Source of the DNA: Paenibacillus sp. JJ-100
GTDB taxonomy: Bacteria > Bacillota > Bacilli > Paenibacillales > Paenibacillaceae
DNA length: 64,000 nucleotides
Assembly (NCBI RefSeq): GCF_948329825.1
Contig: NZ_CAOJCM010000001.1
Coordinates: 806,001 to 870,000, forward strand
Direction of reading: 5' to 3'
Below the pieces are notes generated by a model that was given only the letters and a program-made list of their open reading frames with translations, had not been told where the DNA came from and did no database searches. The position numbers and the translations under genes were made by a program. The first letter of the stretch is position 1. Each line of letters starts with the position of its first letter. Positions 41,295 to 50,561 of the stretch are shown piece after piece.

Positions 41295-41840
41295 ATGGCT
41301 CGAATATATGGAGAACGAATTGTACTCAGAGAATATCAGGATGCTGATGTGCCATATTTGAAACAGTGGGTCAACGATCCGGACATCACAGCAAATTTAT
41401 CAGATAATTTCTTATACCCTCATTCGAGTTATGAAACAGAATCCTTTTTCAAAACGATGGTTGAAGGGAAAGCTGTGAGCAAAAGCTTTGTTATTGGAGC
41501 GATAGAATCACTGGAATATATAGGTCAGATTGATCTATATAAAATCGATTGGAAGAACCGTTTTGCTTCATTAGCGATCGTAATAGGAAGAAAAGAGTAC
41601 TGGGGAAAAGGATATGGCAGCGAAGCCATCCGCTTGCTTCAGAGTTTTGCTTTTGAAGAACTTAATTTCAATCGCTTGGAACTTGAAGTATATGAGTACA
41701 ATCAGGCAGCTCGCAAGTGTTATCTCCAATGTGGATTTCAAGAAGAAGGTCGATATCGGAAGAAAATATACAAGAACGGGAAGTACTGGGACAGCCTCGT
41801 GATGAGTATTTTGAAAGATGAATACCAAAAGGGTGTCTAA
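41295..41840 (+). CDS. RimJ/RimL-type GNAT acetyltransferase
   Basis: A 181-residue GNAT of the RimJ/L class: ERIVLREYQDADVPYLKQWVNDPDI at the N terminus, acetyl-CoA loop in IGRKEYWGKGYGSEAIRLLQSFAF (GKGYGS) and RLELEVYEYNQAARKCYLQCGF. Such enzymes acetylate protein N termini or small molecules. ATG 41295 is behind GGGAGG; the GTG at 41274 in the same frame precedes that ribosome site and is unlikely. Confidence 0.87.
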   Translation: MARIYGERIVLREYQDADVPYLKQWVNDPDITANLSDNFLYPHSSYETESFFKTMVEGKAVSKSFVIGAIESLEYIGQIDLYKIDWKNRFASLAIVIGRKEYWGKGYGSEAIRLLQSFAFEELNFNRLELEVYEYNQAARKCYLQCGFQEEGRYRKKIYKNGKYWDSLVMSILKDEYQKGV

Positions 41841-41924
41841 CCAACCTCATACGCAAATGCACAAGTTTTTGATAACTGGAGGATTTGAATTAGATCCTAC
41901 AATAGAAAGGCAGTACATAACCAT

Positions 41925-42104
41925 ATGACCAGGAAACAAAGTTTTGGAATGGCTCTAGCAATCGCTTTATTTAGTTTACTTTTTTTGGATAACTCCATAA
42001 ATGAATATACCAAGAACAAATTATTATTTGTGCTTACGGTAATGGGCTTTTTATCTCTGTCGTTTATATCCATTTCTTTGTTTATTCGAGGTTTCAAGAA
42101 GTAA
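41925..42104 (+). CDS. Very small membrane protein (59 residues)
   Basis: A frame of 59 codons from ATG 41925 to TAA 42102-42104 encodes MTRKQSFGMALAIALFSLLFLDNS, a polar turn, then LLFVLTVMGFLSLSFISISLFIRGFKK. Two membrane helices with basic ends are a plausible hairpin protein. The ribosome site is weak (AAAGGCAG, rather far). A terminator begins 3-5 bp after the stop, which fits a real gene end. Function unknown. Confidence 0.5.
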   Translation: MTRKQSFGMALAIALFSLLFLDNSINEYTKNKLLFVLTVMGFLSLSFISISLFIRGFKK

Positions 42105-42106
42105 GC

Positions 42107-42172
42107 AGGAGACACCATGCTGACGTAATGAGGGAACAACTTACGCGAAAAAACATGGTGTCCACATTTTTC
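42107..42172. terminator. Bidirectional terminator between convergent genes
   Basis: GACACCATG (42111-42119) pairs perfectly with CATGGTGTC (42154-42162), with a smaller inner CGTAA/TTACG stem. A-rich and T-rich flanks on both sides allow use by the + strand genes ending at 42104 and the - strand operon ending at 42195. Confidence 0.7.
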
Positions 42173-42194
42173 GTTTATCAAAAAAATCTCAGAA

Positions 42195-43187
42195 TCAAGG
42201 GTTGATCTCCCGTATCCCCGTATCCATGAATTCCTCAACAGGAAGTCCTTCACTTGCGCGAAGCAACGTTTCAACAATGGCAACGCCCCATAGCCGCTCA
42301 TTTTGAGAAATCACGGACGAAATCTGACCATTCAGCAGACCTTTTTCACTAATTGAACTATCACCAAAAGCGAGAAGGTGGCGGTTCAATCCTTTGGCTT
42401 TCCACACGAGTGCAGAGGCTGAAACGGATACAACATCCAAACCAACGACTGCATTAAAATGGGGATGTGCATCAATCATCGTTTCAATATCGTTCACCGC
42501 TCGATCTTCATTGCCTTGATTGTATTTAACCTCCAAAATCTCGATGTCGGTTTCATTGCGAATATAATCAATGAATCCGTTCAGACGTTGCTGTAGACCG
42601 TACATCTCTTCCAAACCACTTTCGACTAGAATCATGCCTTCACGATTCAGTAACTCGGCTGTGGTCTGGGCGAATTGTCGGCCCGTCTGGTAGTTGTCCG
42701 CTCCCACATAGGCAACTCGTTCGCTGGCGGACGCATCGGATTCAAAGGTGACGACCGGAATGCCGGCAGTCCTAGCTTTGTTAATCACGGGCGTGAGTTC
42801 GACAGCATTCACTGGTGCAATAGCGATCCCGTCAACACGCTGTTTGATCATGTTCTCCATAATGCGAATTTGTTGTTCGGTACTTGCTTCGTCCGGCGCA
42901 TTGACGACTAGGGTGACATGATGTTTTTCAGCAGACTGTGCCGCATCCGTGGTGATCATCTCATATGTCGGATACGTCATCGGATAGATGATTCCGAATG
43001 TTTTGTTCTCTCCCCCAGATGGTTCTACCGCTGGTGCAGGATACGAGCTTACTTCCTGAAGTTTGGGAGGTAGAGTGCCTGATTCCGAAGATGCTGTTGG
43101 ACTTGAAGTGACGTTCGAGCAAGAAGTTATCAATAATGGAAGAAGTATCATAAGCAAAAGACAACCAGCCCATGTAACCTTATTCAT
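42195..43187 (-). CDS. Sugar-binding lipoprotein, likely sensor component
   Basis: A 330-residue type I periplasmic-binding-fold lipoprotein. Signal peptide with lipobox LITSC, then IIYPMTYPTYEMITTDAAQSAEKHHVTLVV and IRIMENMIKQRVDGIAIAPVNAVELTPVINKARTAGIPVVTFESDA as in ribose/xylose-binding proteins. It is the last gene of the YesM/YesN-type operon and overlaps the regulator by 8 bp. No permease or ATPase is encoded with it. By analogy with the XylFII-LytS-YesN system of Clostridium, it may deliver the sugar signal to the kinase instead of to a transporter. Confidence 0.82.
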   Translation of the reverse strand: MNKVTWAGCLLLMILLPLLITSCSNVTSSPTASSESGTLPPKLQEVSSYPAPAVEPSGGENKTFGIIYPMTYPTYEMITTDAAQSAEKHHVTLVVNAPDEASTEQQIRIMENMIKQRVDGIAIAPVNAVELTPVINKARTAGIPVVTFESDASASERVAYVGADNYQTGRQFAQTTAELLNREGMILVESGLEEMYGLQQRLNGFIDYIRNETDIEILEVKYNQGNEDRAVNDIETMIDAHPHFNAVVGLDVVSVSASALVWKAKGLNRHLLAFGDSSISEKGLLNGQISSVISQNERLWGVAIVETLLRASEGLPVEEFMDTGIREINP

Positions 43188-44778
43188 ACATTGGCTCTTT
43201 TCTCATGTCCACGAACGATTCATTGCATGCCTCCGAACCCAGCATGCGATATTCTTTTGGCGTAAACCCCGTGGTTTTTTTAAATATATTCGAAAAATAA
43301 TGTGGATCATTGTAACCGACCTTGAACGCAATCTCAAAGGTCTTGTTGTTCGTTGTTTTCAGCAGTTCCTTGGCTTTGCCGATCCTCATCTGGGTCAGGT
43401 ACTCTGTTATGGTCTGACCTGTCTCTTGGCTGAAAATTTTGCTGAGATGACTTGGGCTGATCCGCACATGGGCAGAAATCGTCTTCAAGGAAACTTGCTC
43501 GTTATTATATTGTTGTGACACATAGGTTTTAACCTGATCAATCACATCACTGTATTTGCCGGATGACGCTGCCCTTCGTTGCCATAGTTGGTTCAACAGA
43601 GAGCACAGATAACGGGTGCAGTCTTCCCAGCTTGTAATTCCCTGAATGATCTGTTGCAAGCTCTTAATCTTTTCATCCGAATCAGCATCCATGCGAAAGA
43701 GCTGATTCGCCAGGCGAAAGGATTCAAGCGTAAGGTCATTCAACAAATAGAACCCATAGGATGAAGAATTCCAGTCGATCGATTGTAATGGAGCAGCGAA
43801 TTTCTGGACAAAGCTATCCCGCAGATGGGGGTCACCAATCTTGAGAAATTCAAGAAAGAGGTTGCGATCTAACAAAATATTCATTTTTTCATCCAGATGA
43901 GTCTCTCTTAGCGAGGCTTTGTTTTGCTGGGTCAGACGTGTAATATATTTGTCTTCATCGGCTTCCAGATAGGAGACATGGATGCCTTGCAGGCGCTGCT
44001 GATTGCTGCCAATGCCAAGAATGACACTGCAACGGAGCTCTTGCTCCAGATCTAGACGTATCGGTCCTCGAAGCTGTCCAAGATAAACAGCAATACTGTC
44101 CTCAGAACTGGATTTGAGCAGCAGCACACGTTCGGTACGGCTCCGAATATAAGAGAGAAGTTCCACATCAACGCTACAGCCTTCCACCAGAATTTGTAGT
44201 GTTTTATCTAATAAGTGCTCCGAGTTCTGAGAGTCATCATATGGTCTGATATCAACAATGACGATCGTGTAGAATTTGGCGGAAAGAGGCAGCGAAAGCT
44301 TTTTGGCTGAATCAAAAGCATCCGTTGTACCTATAAGCCCGCCGCACAGATCGGCAAGCAGTTTTTCTTTCGTCATCGTACGACTTGCTAGCAGTTGTTC
44401 CTCCTCATCGATCTTCTGGCTGACGTGACGCAAAACGTGAAGAAGATCTGCTGCGCTAACAGGTTTAAGACAATACTCGGTCACGCCAAGACGAATCGCT
44501 TCTTGGGCATAACTGAACTCATCATGACCGCTCATAATAATGATCTTGATCTCTGGTTTTTGGGCCCGGACGATGGAGGCCAGCTCCAAACCATTCATGA
44601 ACGGCATTTTAATGTCGGTAATGAGAATATCCGGTGACCATTCTTCAATTAAAGGTAGAGCCAGTTCTCCATCCGGTGCATCTCCGCAGTAGTGAAATCC
44701 TTCCTTTTCCCAATGTACGCTGTTACGTATGTTCTCCCGAATACCGATCTCGTCATCGACAATCATCACCTTTCTCAA
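43180..44778 (-). CDS. YesN-type AraC response regulator
   Basis: A 532-residue two-component regulator. The N-terminal receiver (about 1-120) has D8-D9, phospho-acceptor D55 in LITDIKMP and K104-like residue in YCLKP. A central region of about 280 residues is variable. The C-terminal AraC domain (about 430-525) has two helix-turn-helix units, ending in FKKTTGFTPKEYR. It overlaps the kinase gene by 4 bp and the lipoprotein gene by 8 bp. It should activate the divergent ytfQ-like operon. Confidence 0.9.
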   Translation of the reverse strand: MRKVMIVDDEIGIRENIRNSVHWEKEGFHYCGDAPDGELALPLIEEWSPDILITDIKMPFMNGLELASIVRAQKPEIKIIIMSGHDEFSYAQEAIRLGVTEYCLKPVSAADLLHVLRHVSQKIDEEEQLLASRTMTKEKLLADLCGGLIGTTDAFDSAKKLSLPLSAKFYTIVIVDIRPYDDSQNSEHLLDKTLQILVEGCSVDVELLSYIRSRTERVLLLKSSSEDSIAVYLGQLRGPIRLDLEQELRCSVILGIGSNQQRLQGIHVSYLEADEDKYITRLTQQNKASLRETHLDEKMNILLDRNLFLEFLKIGDPHLRDSFVQKFAAPLQSIDWNSSSYGFYLLNDLTLESFRLANQLFRMDADSDEKIKSLQQIIQGITSWEDCTRYLCSLLNQLWQRRAASSGKYSDVIDQVKTYVSQQYNNEQVSLKTISAHVRISPSHLSKIFSQETGQTITEYLTQMRIGKAKELLKTTNNKTFEIAFKVGYNDPHYFSNIFKKTTGFTPKEYRMLGSEACNESFVDMRKEPMYE

Positions 44779-46601
44779 TGCTGAACCTCCTTGCTTTTCG
44801 GAATGCGAATTTGAAACGTACTGCCTTCCATGTAGAAACTTTCCATCTCGACGCCATAGGACGGGCCAAAATAGAGACGAATACGGTCATGTACATTCAG
44901 CAGCCCAAACCCGCCTTCTTGATCGTTTTGTGGGAGGGTGCGGGAGCCGGTGGGTTGTTCCAATTCTTCTCTCAACTGTGTCAGCTTTTCTGGTGTCATG
45001 CCAACGCCATTGTCCTGCACACGGAGTACGATACTTGTATCGTCCGCGTAACCCTGAATGGAGATGAGTCCCAGACCCCGTTTATTTTTAATGCCATGGT
45101 AGATGGCGTTCTCAATTAGAGGCTGGAGCGTCATTTTCAAAATAGGATAGTCTTGAAGTTCATCATCTACTTTGATGTCGTATGTCAAAATATCGTGATA
45201 TCTCATCTGCTGAATCACCAGATAATTGCGGGCATGTTCAAGCTCGGTTTGGATCGTTATCCAGTCAAAGCCTTTATTCAGACTCAGACGAAAGAACTTG
45301 GAGAGGGCCTGAACCAGCTGGATCACACTTTCCTTTTTTTCAGCTTCGGCCATCCAGATAATGGACTCCAGCGTATTATACAAAAAATGTGGGTTAATCT
45401 GGGCTTGTAGCGTACGTAATTCGGCAATTTTGACTTGCTCATTCTCCTTGATGCTTTGGTCGATCAGGGTTTTAATTTTCTCCAGCATGATGTTAAAGCT
45501 CTGTCCGAGATCTGCAATTTCGTCCGAGCCGGTAGGGGTGACCTTGACCTCCAAATACCCGTTCGCCGCCTTGCGCATTTTGTTCATGAGAATTTGTATT
45601 GGGTGGATCAGTCTATTATTCAGGAAAAAGTACAGAGAAATCGCAAAGAATGCACTTAACAAAACACTGATGATGATTAATTGGCGAATACTGTTAGCCT
45701 CCGTAATGATTTCTTGAAAGGGCGCAGCACCGATAATTTTCCACCCGGTCTGTTTGGAAGTGCTGTATACGACAAATTGCGGCTTGGAACCTGCGGACAG
45801 GTTAAAGCTACCTTGCTGGGCATGAATAGGTACGGAGCTGATCTGGTTGATGATATCTAGAGACGCCTGGCTTGAAGGTGGTTTGAAAAGTGTTTTTCCA
45901 TACTGATCTGTAATATAAAAGAATCCAGAATCTTTAATTTTCGTCGTGGTCAAAAAGTCATCGATGAAGGAGTCATTGATATCAATCACAATAAAGCCAA
46001 TGACTTCATGTGTAATCCGTTCTTTGACGGTCGTCATAATTGAAAGCGCATTCTGTTTTGGGTAAACGAACCCGTCCAGACGGTTATATTCAGCATACGA
46101 TGCAGCATGAGGGATGCGTAAGATAGCGTTTGGGTACTGTACCAGATACTGAAAATAGGGGTTTCGAAGCGGATTACGCTCCAACTTAAATACTCCTTTT
46201 CGTTCACTAAGGCCTTTGCCATAGAAATTAACAAACGAGATGTTGAGCACTTTATCGTATTTGTACGTTTCCCGATAGAGATTGAAGGTCTGCAAAATGG
46301 CCTTAGCATCGTTATAGGACTCCGATTGAGCGTACAAATACTGTAGAACCTGTGGATTCTTACCCAGTTCCAGCAGTCGTTCCGTATCTTCAAACATGAT
46401 GTCGATGTTTCTGGCAAGCTGATCAGCAGCCAGCTGTGTGGAGGCTTTGTTATGTTCCGAAACAACCGTATAGGACTTGTGGTATGAGATCAATCCAACG
46501 ATAATCAGCGGTACCGAGCTGAGGATGATGAACATGCTGAGCAATTTAAGTCTGAGGCTGGAAGCTATCCACCTAACAAGTTTCAACGTATTCCACTCCA
46601 T
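44775..46601 (-). CDS. YesM-type sensor histidine kinase
   Basis: A 608-residue membrane kinase. Membrane helix 1 at about 18-38, a 270-residue extracellular dCache-like sensor, helix 2 at about 306-327, HAMP (about 328-380), then the HPK7-type core with phospho-acceptor H405 in QINPHFLYNTLESI and ATPase boxes MTLQPLIENAIYHG, RVQDNGVGM and GGFGLLNVHDRIRLYFG. First gene of the leftward operon; the start faces the ytfQ-like gene across a shared 230-bp promoter region. Sugar or sugar-protein sensing is inferred. Confidence 0.9.
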   Translation of the reverse strand: MEWNTLKLVRWIASSLRLKLLSMFIILSSVPLIIVGLISYHKSYTVVSEHNKASTQLAADQLARNIDIMFEDTERLLELGKNPQVLQYLYAQSESYNDAKAILQTFNLYRETYKYDKVLNISFVNFYGKGLSERKGVFKLERNPLRNPYFQYLVQYPNAILRIPHAASYAEYNRLDGFVYPKQNALSIMTTVKERITHEVIGFIVIDINDSFIDDFLTTTKIKDSGFFYITDQYGKTLFKPPSSQASLDIINQISSVPIHAQQGSFNLSAGSKPQFVVYSTSKQTGWKIIGAAPFQEIITEANSIRQLIIISVLLSAFFAISLYFFLNNRLIHPIQILMNKMRKAANGYLEVKVTPTGSDEIADLGQSFNIMLEKIKTLIDQSIKENEQVKIAELRTLQAQINPHFLYNTLESIIWMAEAEKKESVIQLVQALSKFFRLSLNKGFDWITIQTELEHARNYLVIQQMRYHDILTYDIKVDDELQDYPILKMTLQPLIENAIYHGIKNKRGLGLISIQGYADDTSIVLRVQDNGVGMTPEKLTQLREELEQPTGSRTLPQNDQEGGFGLLNVHDRIRLYFGPSYGVEMESFYMEGSTFQIRIPKSKEVQH

Positions 46602-46773
46602 CTGAAGGGATCAGGATCCAAAGGTAGCATTATTATAACACGAATTAGGAACATGAAAGCGTATCGCAAAATAGTACACCATTCACATAAAAAATTACAC
46701 GTTTTTATAACATGTCCTCTATAATTACTAAATTATTACATAAAATGCGTATGACATTCCATGTCTGTCTCCA

Positions 46774-46791
46774 TTGTAAGCGTTTTATAAT
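46774..46791 (+). promoter_or_regulatory. cre-like site overlapping a -10 box
   Basis: TTGTAAGCGTTTTAT (46774-46788) fits the cre consensus at all but one constrained base. It overlaps a perfect TATAAT (46786-46791), 40 bp before the solute-binding gene. There is no good -35 box, which suggests the promoter needs an activator such as the neighbouring YesN-type regulator, with CcpA repressing on top. Confidence 0.55.
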
Positions 46792-46833
46792 GTGGACACA
46801 CCACACAAGGTGAACTTAACTAGGGAGGATCAC

Positions 46834-47859
46834 ATGATGCGAACCAAAAAAAGGTGGGGACTCGCCATCACACTGGCGATGGTTATGCTTGTCAGCACAG
46901 CTTGTAACAGCGGTAATGGGGCATCCGGTACCAATCAAGCGAGTTCAGGCGGAGATAGTGGCAGTACACCTGCGACTTCCAAGACCATTACGCTTGGTTT
47001 TTCTCAAGTGGGTGCAGAGAGCGGCTGGCGTTCAGCTAACACCAAATCGATTCAGGACTCGGCAAAAGAAGCAGGGTATGATCTGAAATTCTCCGATGCA
47101 CAGCAGAAACAGGAGAATCAGATTAAAGCTTTGCGCTCCTTTATTCAACAGAAGGTGACGGTGATTGCTTTTTCTCCTGTGGTGGAATCCGGTTGGGATA
47201 CGGTTTTAAAAGAAGCGAAGGATGCAGGCATTCCTGTCATTCTAACGGATCGCGCTGTGGATTCAGCGGATAAATCATTGTACAAGACATTTATCGGTTC
47301 CGATTTTGTAGAAGAAGGGCGTAAAGCAGGTCAGTGGCTTAGCGATAAGTACAAAGACGCACAAGAAGAGATCAATATTGTTGAACTGCAGGGTACAACA
47401 GGTTCTGCACCAGCAAATGATCGTCAGGAAGGCTTTATGGAGGTCATTGGTTCCAATGCCAAACTGAAAGTAATTGCGTCACAATCGGGCGATTTTACCC
47501 GTGCAAAAGGGAAAGAGGTTATGCAAGCATTCCTTAAAGCTCACAAAAAGATTGATGTTCTCTATGCACATAATGACGATATGGCACTTGGTGCAATTCA
47601 AGCCATTGAAGCGGCAGGTTTGAAGCCAGGCGTGGATATCACGATTATCTCTGTGGATGCCGTGAAGGATGGGATGCAGGCGGCTGCGGATGGTAAGATC
47701 AATTTCATTGTCGAATGTAACCCGCTGCTCGGCCCTCAATTGATGGAGGCAGTTCAGGCGGTAGTCGATGGCAAAGAGATTGAGCCGCGCATTGTTACGG
47801 AAGAAACGACCTTCACATCGGAACAAGCCAAAGAAGCACTGCCAACACGTCAATATTAA
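46834..47859 (+). CDS. ytfQ: YtfQ-like furanose-binding lipoprotein
   Basis: A 341-residue ABC solute-binding lipoprotein: lipobox VSTAC, Gly/Ser linker, then a type I binding fold. LGFSQVGAESGWRSANTKSIQ, QQKQENQIKALRSFIQQKV, SPVVESGWDTVLKEAKDAGIPVILTDRAVD and SQSGDFTRAKGKEVMQAFL closely match E. coli YtfQ, which binds galactofuranose (and arabinofuranose less well). Start ATG 46834 or 46837 after GGGAGG. Promoter divergent from the YesM/YesN genes. Gene symbol by family resemblance; sugar inferred. Confidence 0.85.
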   Translation: MMRTKKRWGLAITLAMVMLVSTACNSGNGASGTNQASSGGDSGSTPATSKTITLGFSQVGAESGWRSANTKSIQDSAKEAGYDLKFSDAQQKQENQIKALRSFIQQKVTVIAFSPVVESGWDTVLKEAKDAGIPVILTDRAVDSADKSLYKTFIGSDFVEEGRKAGQWLSDKYKDAQEEINIVELQGTTGSAPANDRQEGFMEVIGSNAKLKVIASQSGDFTRAKGKEVMQAFLKAHKKIDVLYAHNDDMALGAIQAIEAAGLKPGVDITIISVDAVKDGMQAAADGKINFIVECNPLLGPQLMEAVQAVVDGKEIEPRIVTEETTFTSEQAKEALPTRQY

Positions 47860-47880
47860 AAGCAGCTGCGGTTAACACCG

Positions 47881-47922
47881 AAAAGTCATTTTCGACCTCG
47901 CTGTCGCTAAATGACTTTTTTC
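47881..47922 (+). terminator. Attenuating terminator inside the ytf operon
   Basis: AAAAGTCATTT (47881-47891) pairs perfectly with AAATGACTTTT (47909-47919), followed by more T. It lies between the binding-protein gene and the ATPase gene, which have no second obvious promoter. Partial termination here would give excess binding protein over transporter. Confidence 0.75.
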
Positions 47923-47980
47923 TATCCGATCAGATGGCTGAGCGGTTAAGAACAGCTTCTACCAGAAAGGAGAGATGGAT

Positions 47981-49513
47981 ATGGAAGATCATCAGACGCC
48001 CATCCTGCAGATGACGGGCATTACGAAACGTTTTCCGGGCGTTAAAGCACTCTCTAACGTCAGCTTTCGCCTGTTTCCAGGCGAGATTCACGCGTTGATG
48101 GGTGAGAATGGTGCGGGAAAATCAACGCTGATCAAAGTACTGACAGGTGTGTATTCGATTGACGAAGGCACGGTAACGATGGACAATCGGACTCTTGCCA
48201 TATCGGGGCCGCTGGAGGCACAGAGAGCTGGAATCAGCACGGTGTATCAGGAGGTGAATCTTTGCCCGAATCTGACAGTAGCAGAAAATATTTATATCGG
48301 GCGGGAGCCGATGAAGTTTGGCCGAATCAACTGGAAACAGATGAACCAAGATGCAGAGAAGCTTTTGCGTGAACGATTAAATCTGGTCATCGATGTGAAA
48401 GTGCCATTGCAGACGTATTCCGTAGCGGTACAACAGCTCATCGCAATAGCAAGAGCCCTTAGTATCTCGGCCAAAGTACTTATTTTAGATGAACCCACTT
48501 CCAGTCTGGATAAAAATGAAGTACAGCAGCTCTTCCAGATTATGCGCAAGCTGAAGCATGAAGGATTAGCGATCCTGTTCGTCACTCACTTTCTCGACCA
48601 AGTGTATGAAATGTCCGACCGTCTGACTGTGCTCCGCAATGGGGAACTGGAAGGGGAGTATATTGCAGCGACGTTACCACGTATGGAACTCGTGTTGAAG
48701 ATGATTGGCAAAGAGCTCGAAGTGTTGGAGGATCTTCCAAAGTCAACGAGCGAAGGGAAGTCGGAGACGGAGGATGACGCAGACGCAGGAGAGATGTTGA
48801 TTACGGCAACGGGGCTCGGTCGAAAAGGAGCCATTGATCCATTCGATTTGACGATTCGTAAAGGGGAGGTCGTTGGGCTAGCTGGCTTGCTCGGATCAGG
48901 CCGTACCGAGATCGCTCGTCTGATCTTTGGTGCAGATCGTGCGGACGAAGGCAAGCTGATCGTTGCAGATACAGGCAACACGGTAAAGTCCCCGCGACAT
49001 GCGATTGACCAGCATATTGCCTTCTGCTCGGAGAATCGCAAAACGGAAGGCATCATTGACGACCTGACGATCAGGGAGAACATTATTCTTGCCTATCAGG
49101 CGACACGCGGGTGGTCGAAACCCATTTCTCGTAAAAAGCAGGATGAGCTGGCGGAGAAATATATCAATATGCTACAGATCCATCCTAAAAATCCAGAGCA
49201 GTTGATCAAAAATCTGAGCGGTGGCAATCAGCAAAAAGTATTACTTGCCCGCTGGTTATTGATGAATCCCGATCTGCTGATCCTCGATGAACCTACACGC
49301 GGTATCGATATCGGGGCTAAGGCCGAAATTCAAAAATTAGTCCTTTCACTTTCGAAGCAAGGGATGGGTGTTCTGTTTATTTCGTCAGAGCTCGAAGAAG
49401 TGATTCGGGTTAGTGACAGGGTCGCAGTGCTGCGAGACCGAAAAAAAGTAAAAGAACTCCATGGAGAACAGATCAATCAACAGCAAATCATGAAAGCAAT
49501 GGCAGGAGGTTGA
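47981..49513 (+). CDS. ytfR: Sugar ABC ATPase, YtfR/RbsA type
   Basis: A 510-residue tandem ABC ATPase of the CUT2 class. First domain: Walker A GENGAGKST, Walker B KVLILDEPTSSLD, signature-like SVAVQQLIAIARAL. Second domain: degenerate Walker A GLLGSGRTE, signature LSGGNQQKVLLARWL, Walker B LLILDEPTRGID. The second site is thus partly non-canonical, as is usual in RbsA and YtfR. ATG 47981 is 8-9 nt after AAAGGAG; ATG 47975 is too close. Energises the YtfT/YjfF-type permeases downstream. Confidence 0.9.
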   Translation: MEDHQTPILQMTGITKRFPGVKALSNVSFRLFPGEIHALMGENGAGKSTLIKVLTGVYSIDEGTVTMDNRTLAISGPLEAQRAGISTVYQEVNLCPNLTVAENIYIGREPMKFGRINWKQMNQDAEKLLRERLNLVIDVKVPLQTYSVAVQQLIAIARALSISAKVLILDEPTSSLDKNEVQQLFQIMRKLKHEGLAILFVTHFLDQVYEMSDRLTVLRNGELEGEYIAATLPRMELVLKMIGKELEVLEDLPKSTSEGKSETEDDADAGEMLITATGLGRKGAIDPFDLTIRKGEVVGLAGLLGSGRTEIARLIFGADRADEGKLIVADTGNTVKSPRHAIDQHIAFCSENRKTEGIIDDLTIRENIILAYQATRGWSKPISRKKQDELAEKYINMLQIHPKNPEQLIKNLSGGNQQKVLLARWLLMNPDLLILDEPTRGIDIGAKAEIQKLVLSLSKQGMGVLFISSELEEVIRVSDRVAVLRDRKKVKELHGEQINQQQIMKAMAGG

Positions 49514-49520
49514 CGTACGC

Positions 49521-50561
49521 ATGAGCAGAATGCGAAAACATCATTTGTTCTGGCCGCTATGTATGCTCGGATTACTTTTATTATTTAATTTGCTCTATTC
49601 ACCCGATTTTTTCTCGCTGGTGATGCGTGAGGGGAATCTGTACGGCAGTTTGATCGATATTCTTAATTTTGGAGCACCGCTGATTCTGGTCTCAATTGGT
49701 ATGACCCTGGTGATCGCTACCGGTGGCATTGATCTGTCCGTAGGTTCGATCGTTGCCATCTCAGGAGCCATGGCTTGTATGACCATCAGCAAAGGAACCG
49801 ATCAAAGCTCGCTCTGGCTTGTCTTGAGTGCGCTTGCGTTATCCATCGGTCTATCATTGGTTTTGGGTGTATGGAACGGAGCACTGGTATCTGTAGCCCG
49901 AATCCAACCGATCATTGCAACCCTCATTCTGATGGTGGCTGGGCGCGGTGTTGCCCAATTGATCACGGATGGACAGATCATTACGGTGTCCAATGCACAA
50001 TATCAGTACATTGGCGCAGGGTCACTCGCGACGTTGCCGTTCTCGATATTCATCGTACTGACCGTACTGCTTATTGCCGCTTTACTCACCCGAAAAACAG
50101 CACTAGGGCTGTTTATCGAGTCGGTTGGGAATAACGCGCGTGCCAGTCAACTTGCCGGTATTCGTTCCAAAACCGTCATTCTCGCCGTTTACGTGTTCTG
50201 CGGCCTCTGTGCTGGCATTGCCGGACTGATTCTTAGCTCCAATGTATCCAGTGCGGATGGGAATAACGCCGGACTCTGGTATGAGCTGGACGCTATTCTA
50301 GCTGTCGTGATTGGCGGAACTTCATTGAACGGTGGACGCTTCTATCTAATGGGAACAGTGGTCGGCGCACTGATCATCCAAACCTTAACGACAACGATCT
50401 ACATGATTGGTGTACCGCCCGAGGTTACACTTGTTGTCAAAGCCTTTGTTGTACTCGCCGTATGTTTAATCCAATCCGAGGCTTTCCGCAAGTCCATGGC
50501 AGATCGCCTGAAGAAGCGGAAATTTCCAGCTGAACAAGGGGTGAATCGCCATGTATCTTAA
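49521..50561 (+). CDS. ytfT: Furanose ABC permease, YtfT type
   Basis: A 346-residue CUT2 permease with eight to ten membrane helices. LYGSLIDILNFGAPLILVSIGMTLVIATGGIDLSVGSI and RIQPIIATLILMVAGRGVAQLITDGQI and NNAGLWYELDAILAVVIGG match YtfT of E. coli. It overlaps the next permease gene by 11 bp. Heterodimer with the YjfF-like subunit. Start ATG 49521 follows AGGAGG. Confidence 0.9.
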   Translation: MSRMRKHHLFWPLCMLGLLLLFNLLYSPDFFSLVMREGNLYGSLIDILNFGAPLILVSIGMTLVIATGGIDLSVGSIVAISGAMACMTISKGTDQSSLWLVLSALALSIGLSLVLGVWNGALVSVARIQPIIATLILMVAGRGVAQLITDGQIITVSNAQYQYIGAGSLATLPFSIFIVLTVLLIAALLTRKTALGLFIESVGNNARASQLAGIRSKTVILAVYVFCGLCAGIAGLILSSNVSSADGNNAGLWYELDAILAVVIGGTSLNGGRFYLMGTVVGALIIQTLTTTIYMIGVPPEVTLVVKAFVVLAVCLIQSEAFRKSMADRLKKRKFPAEQGVNRHVS

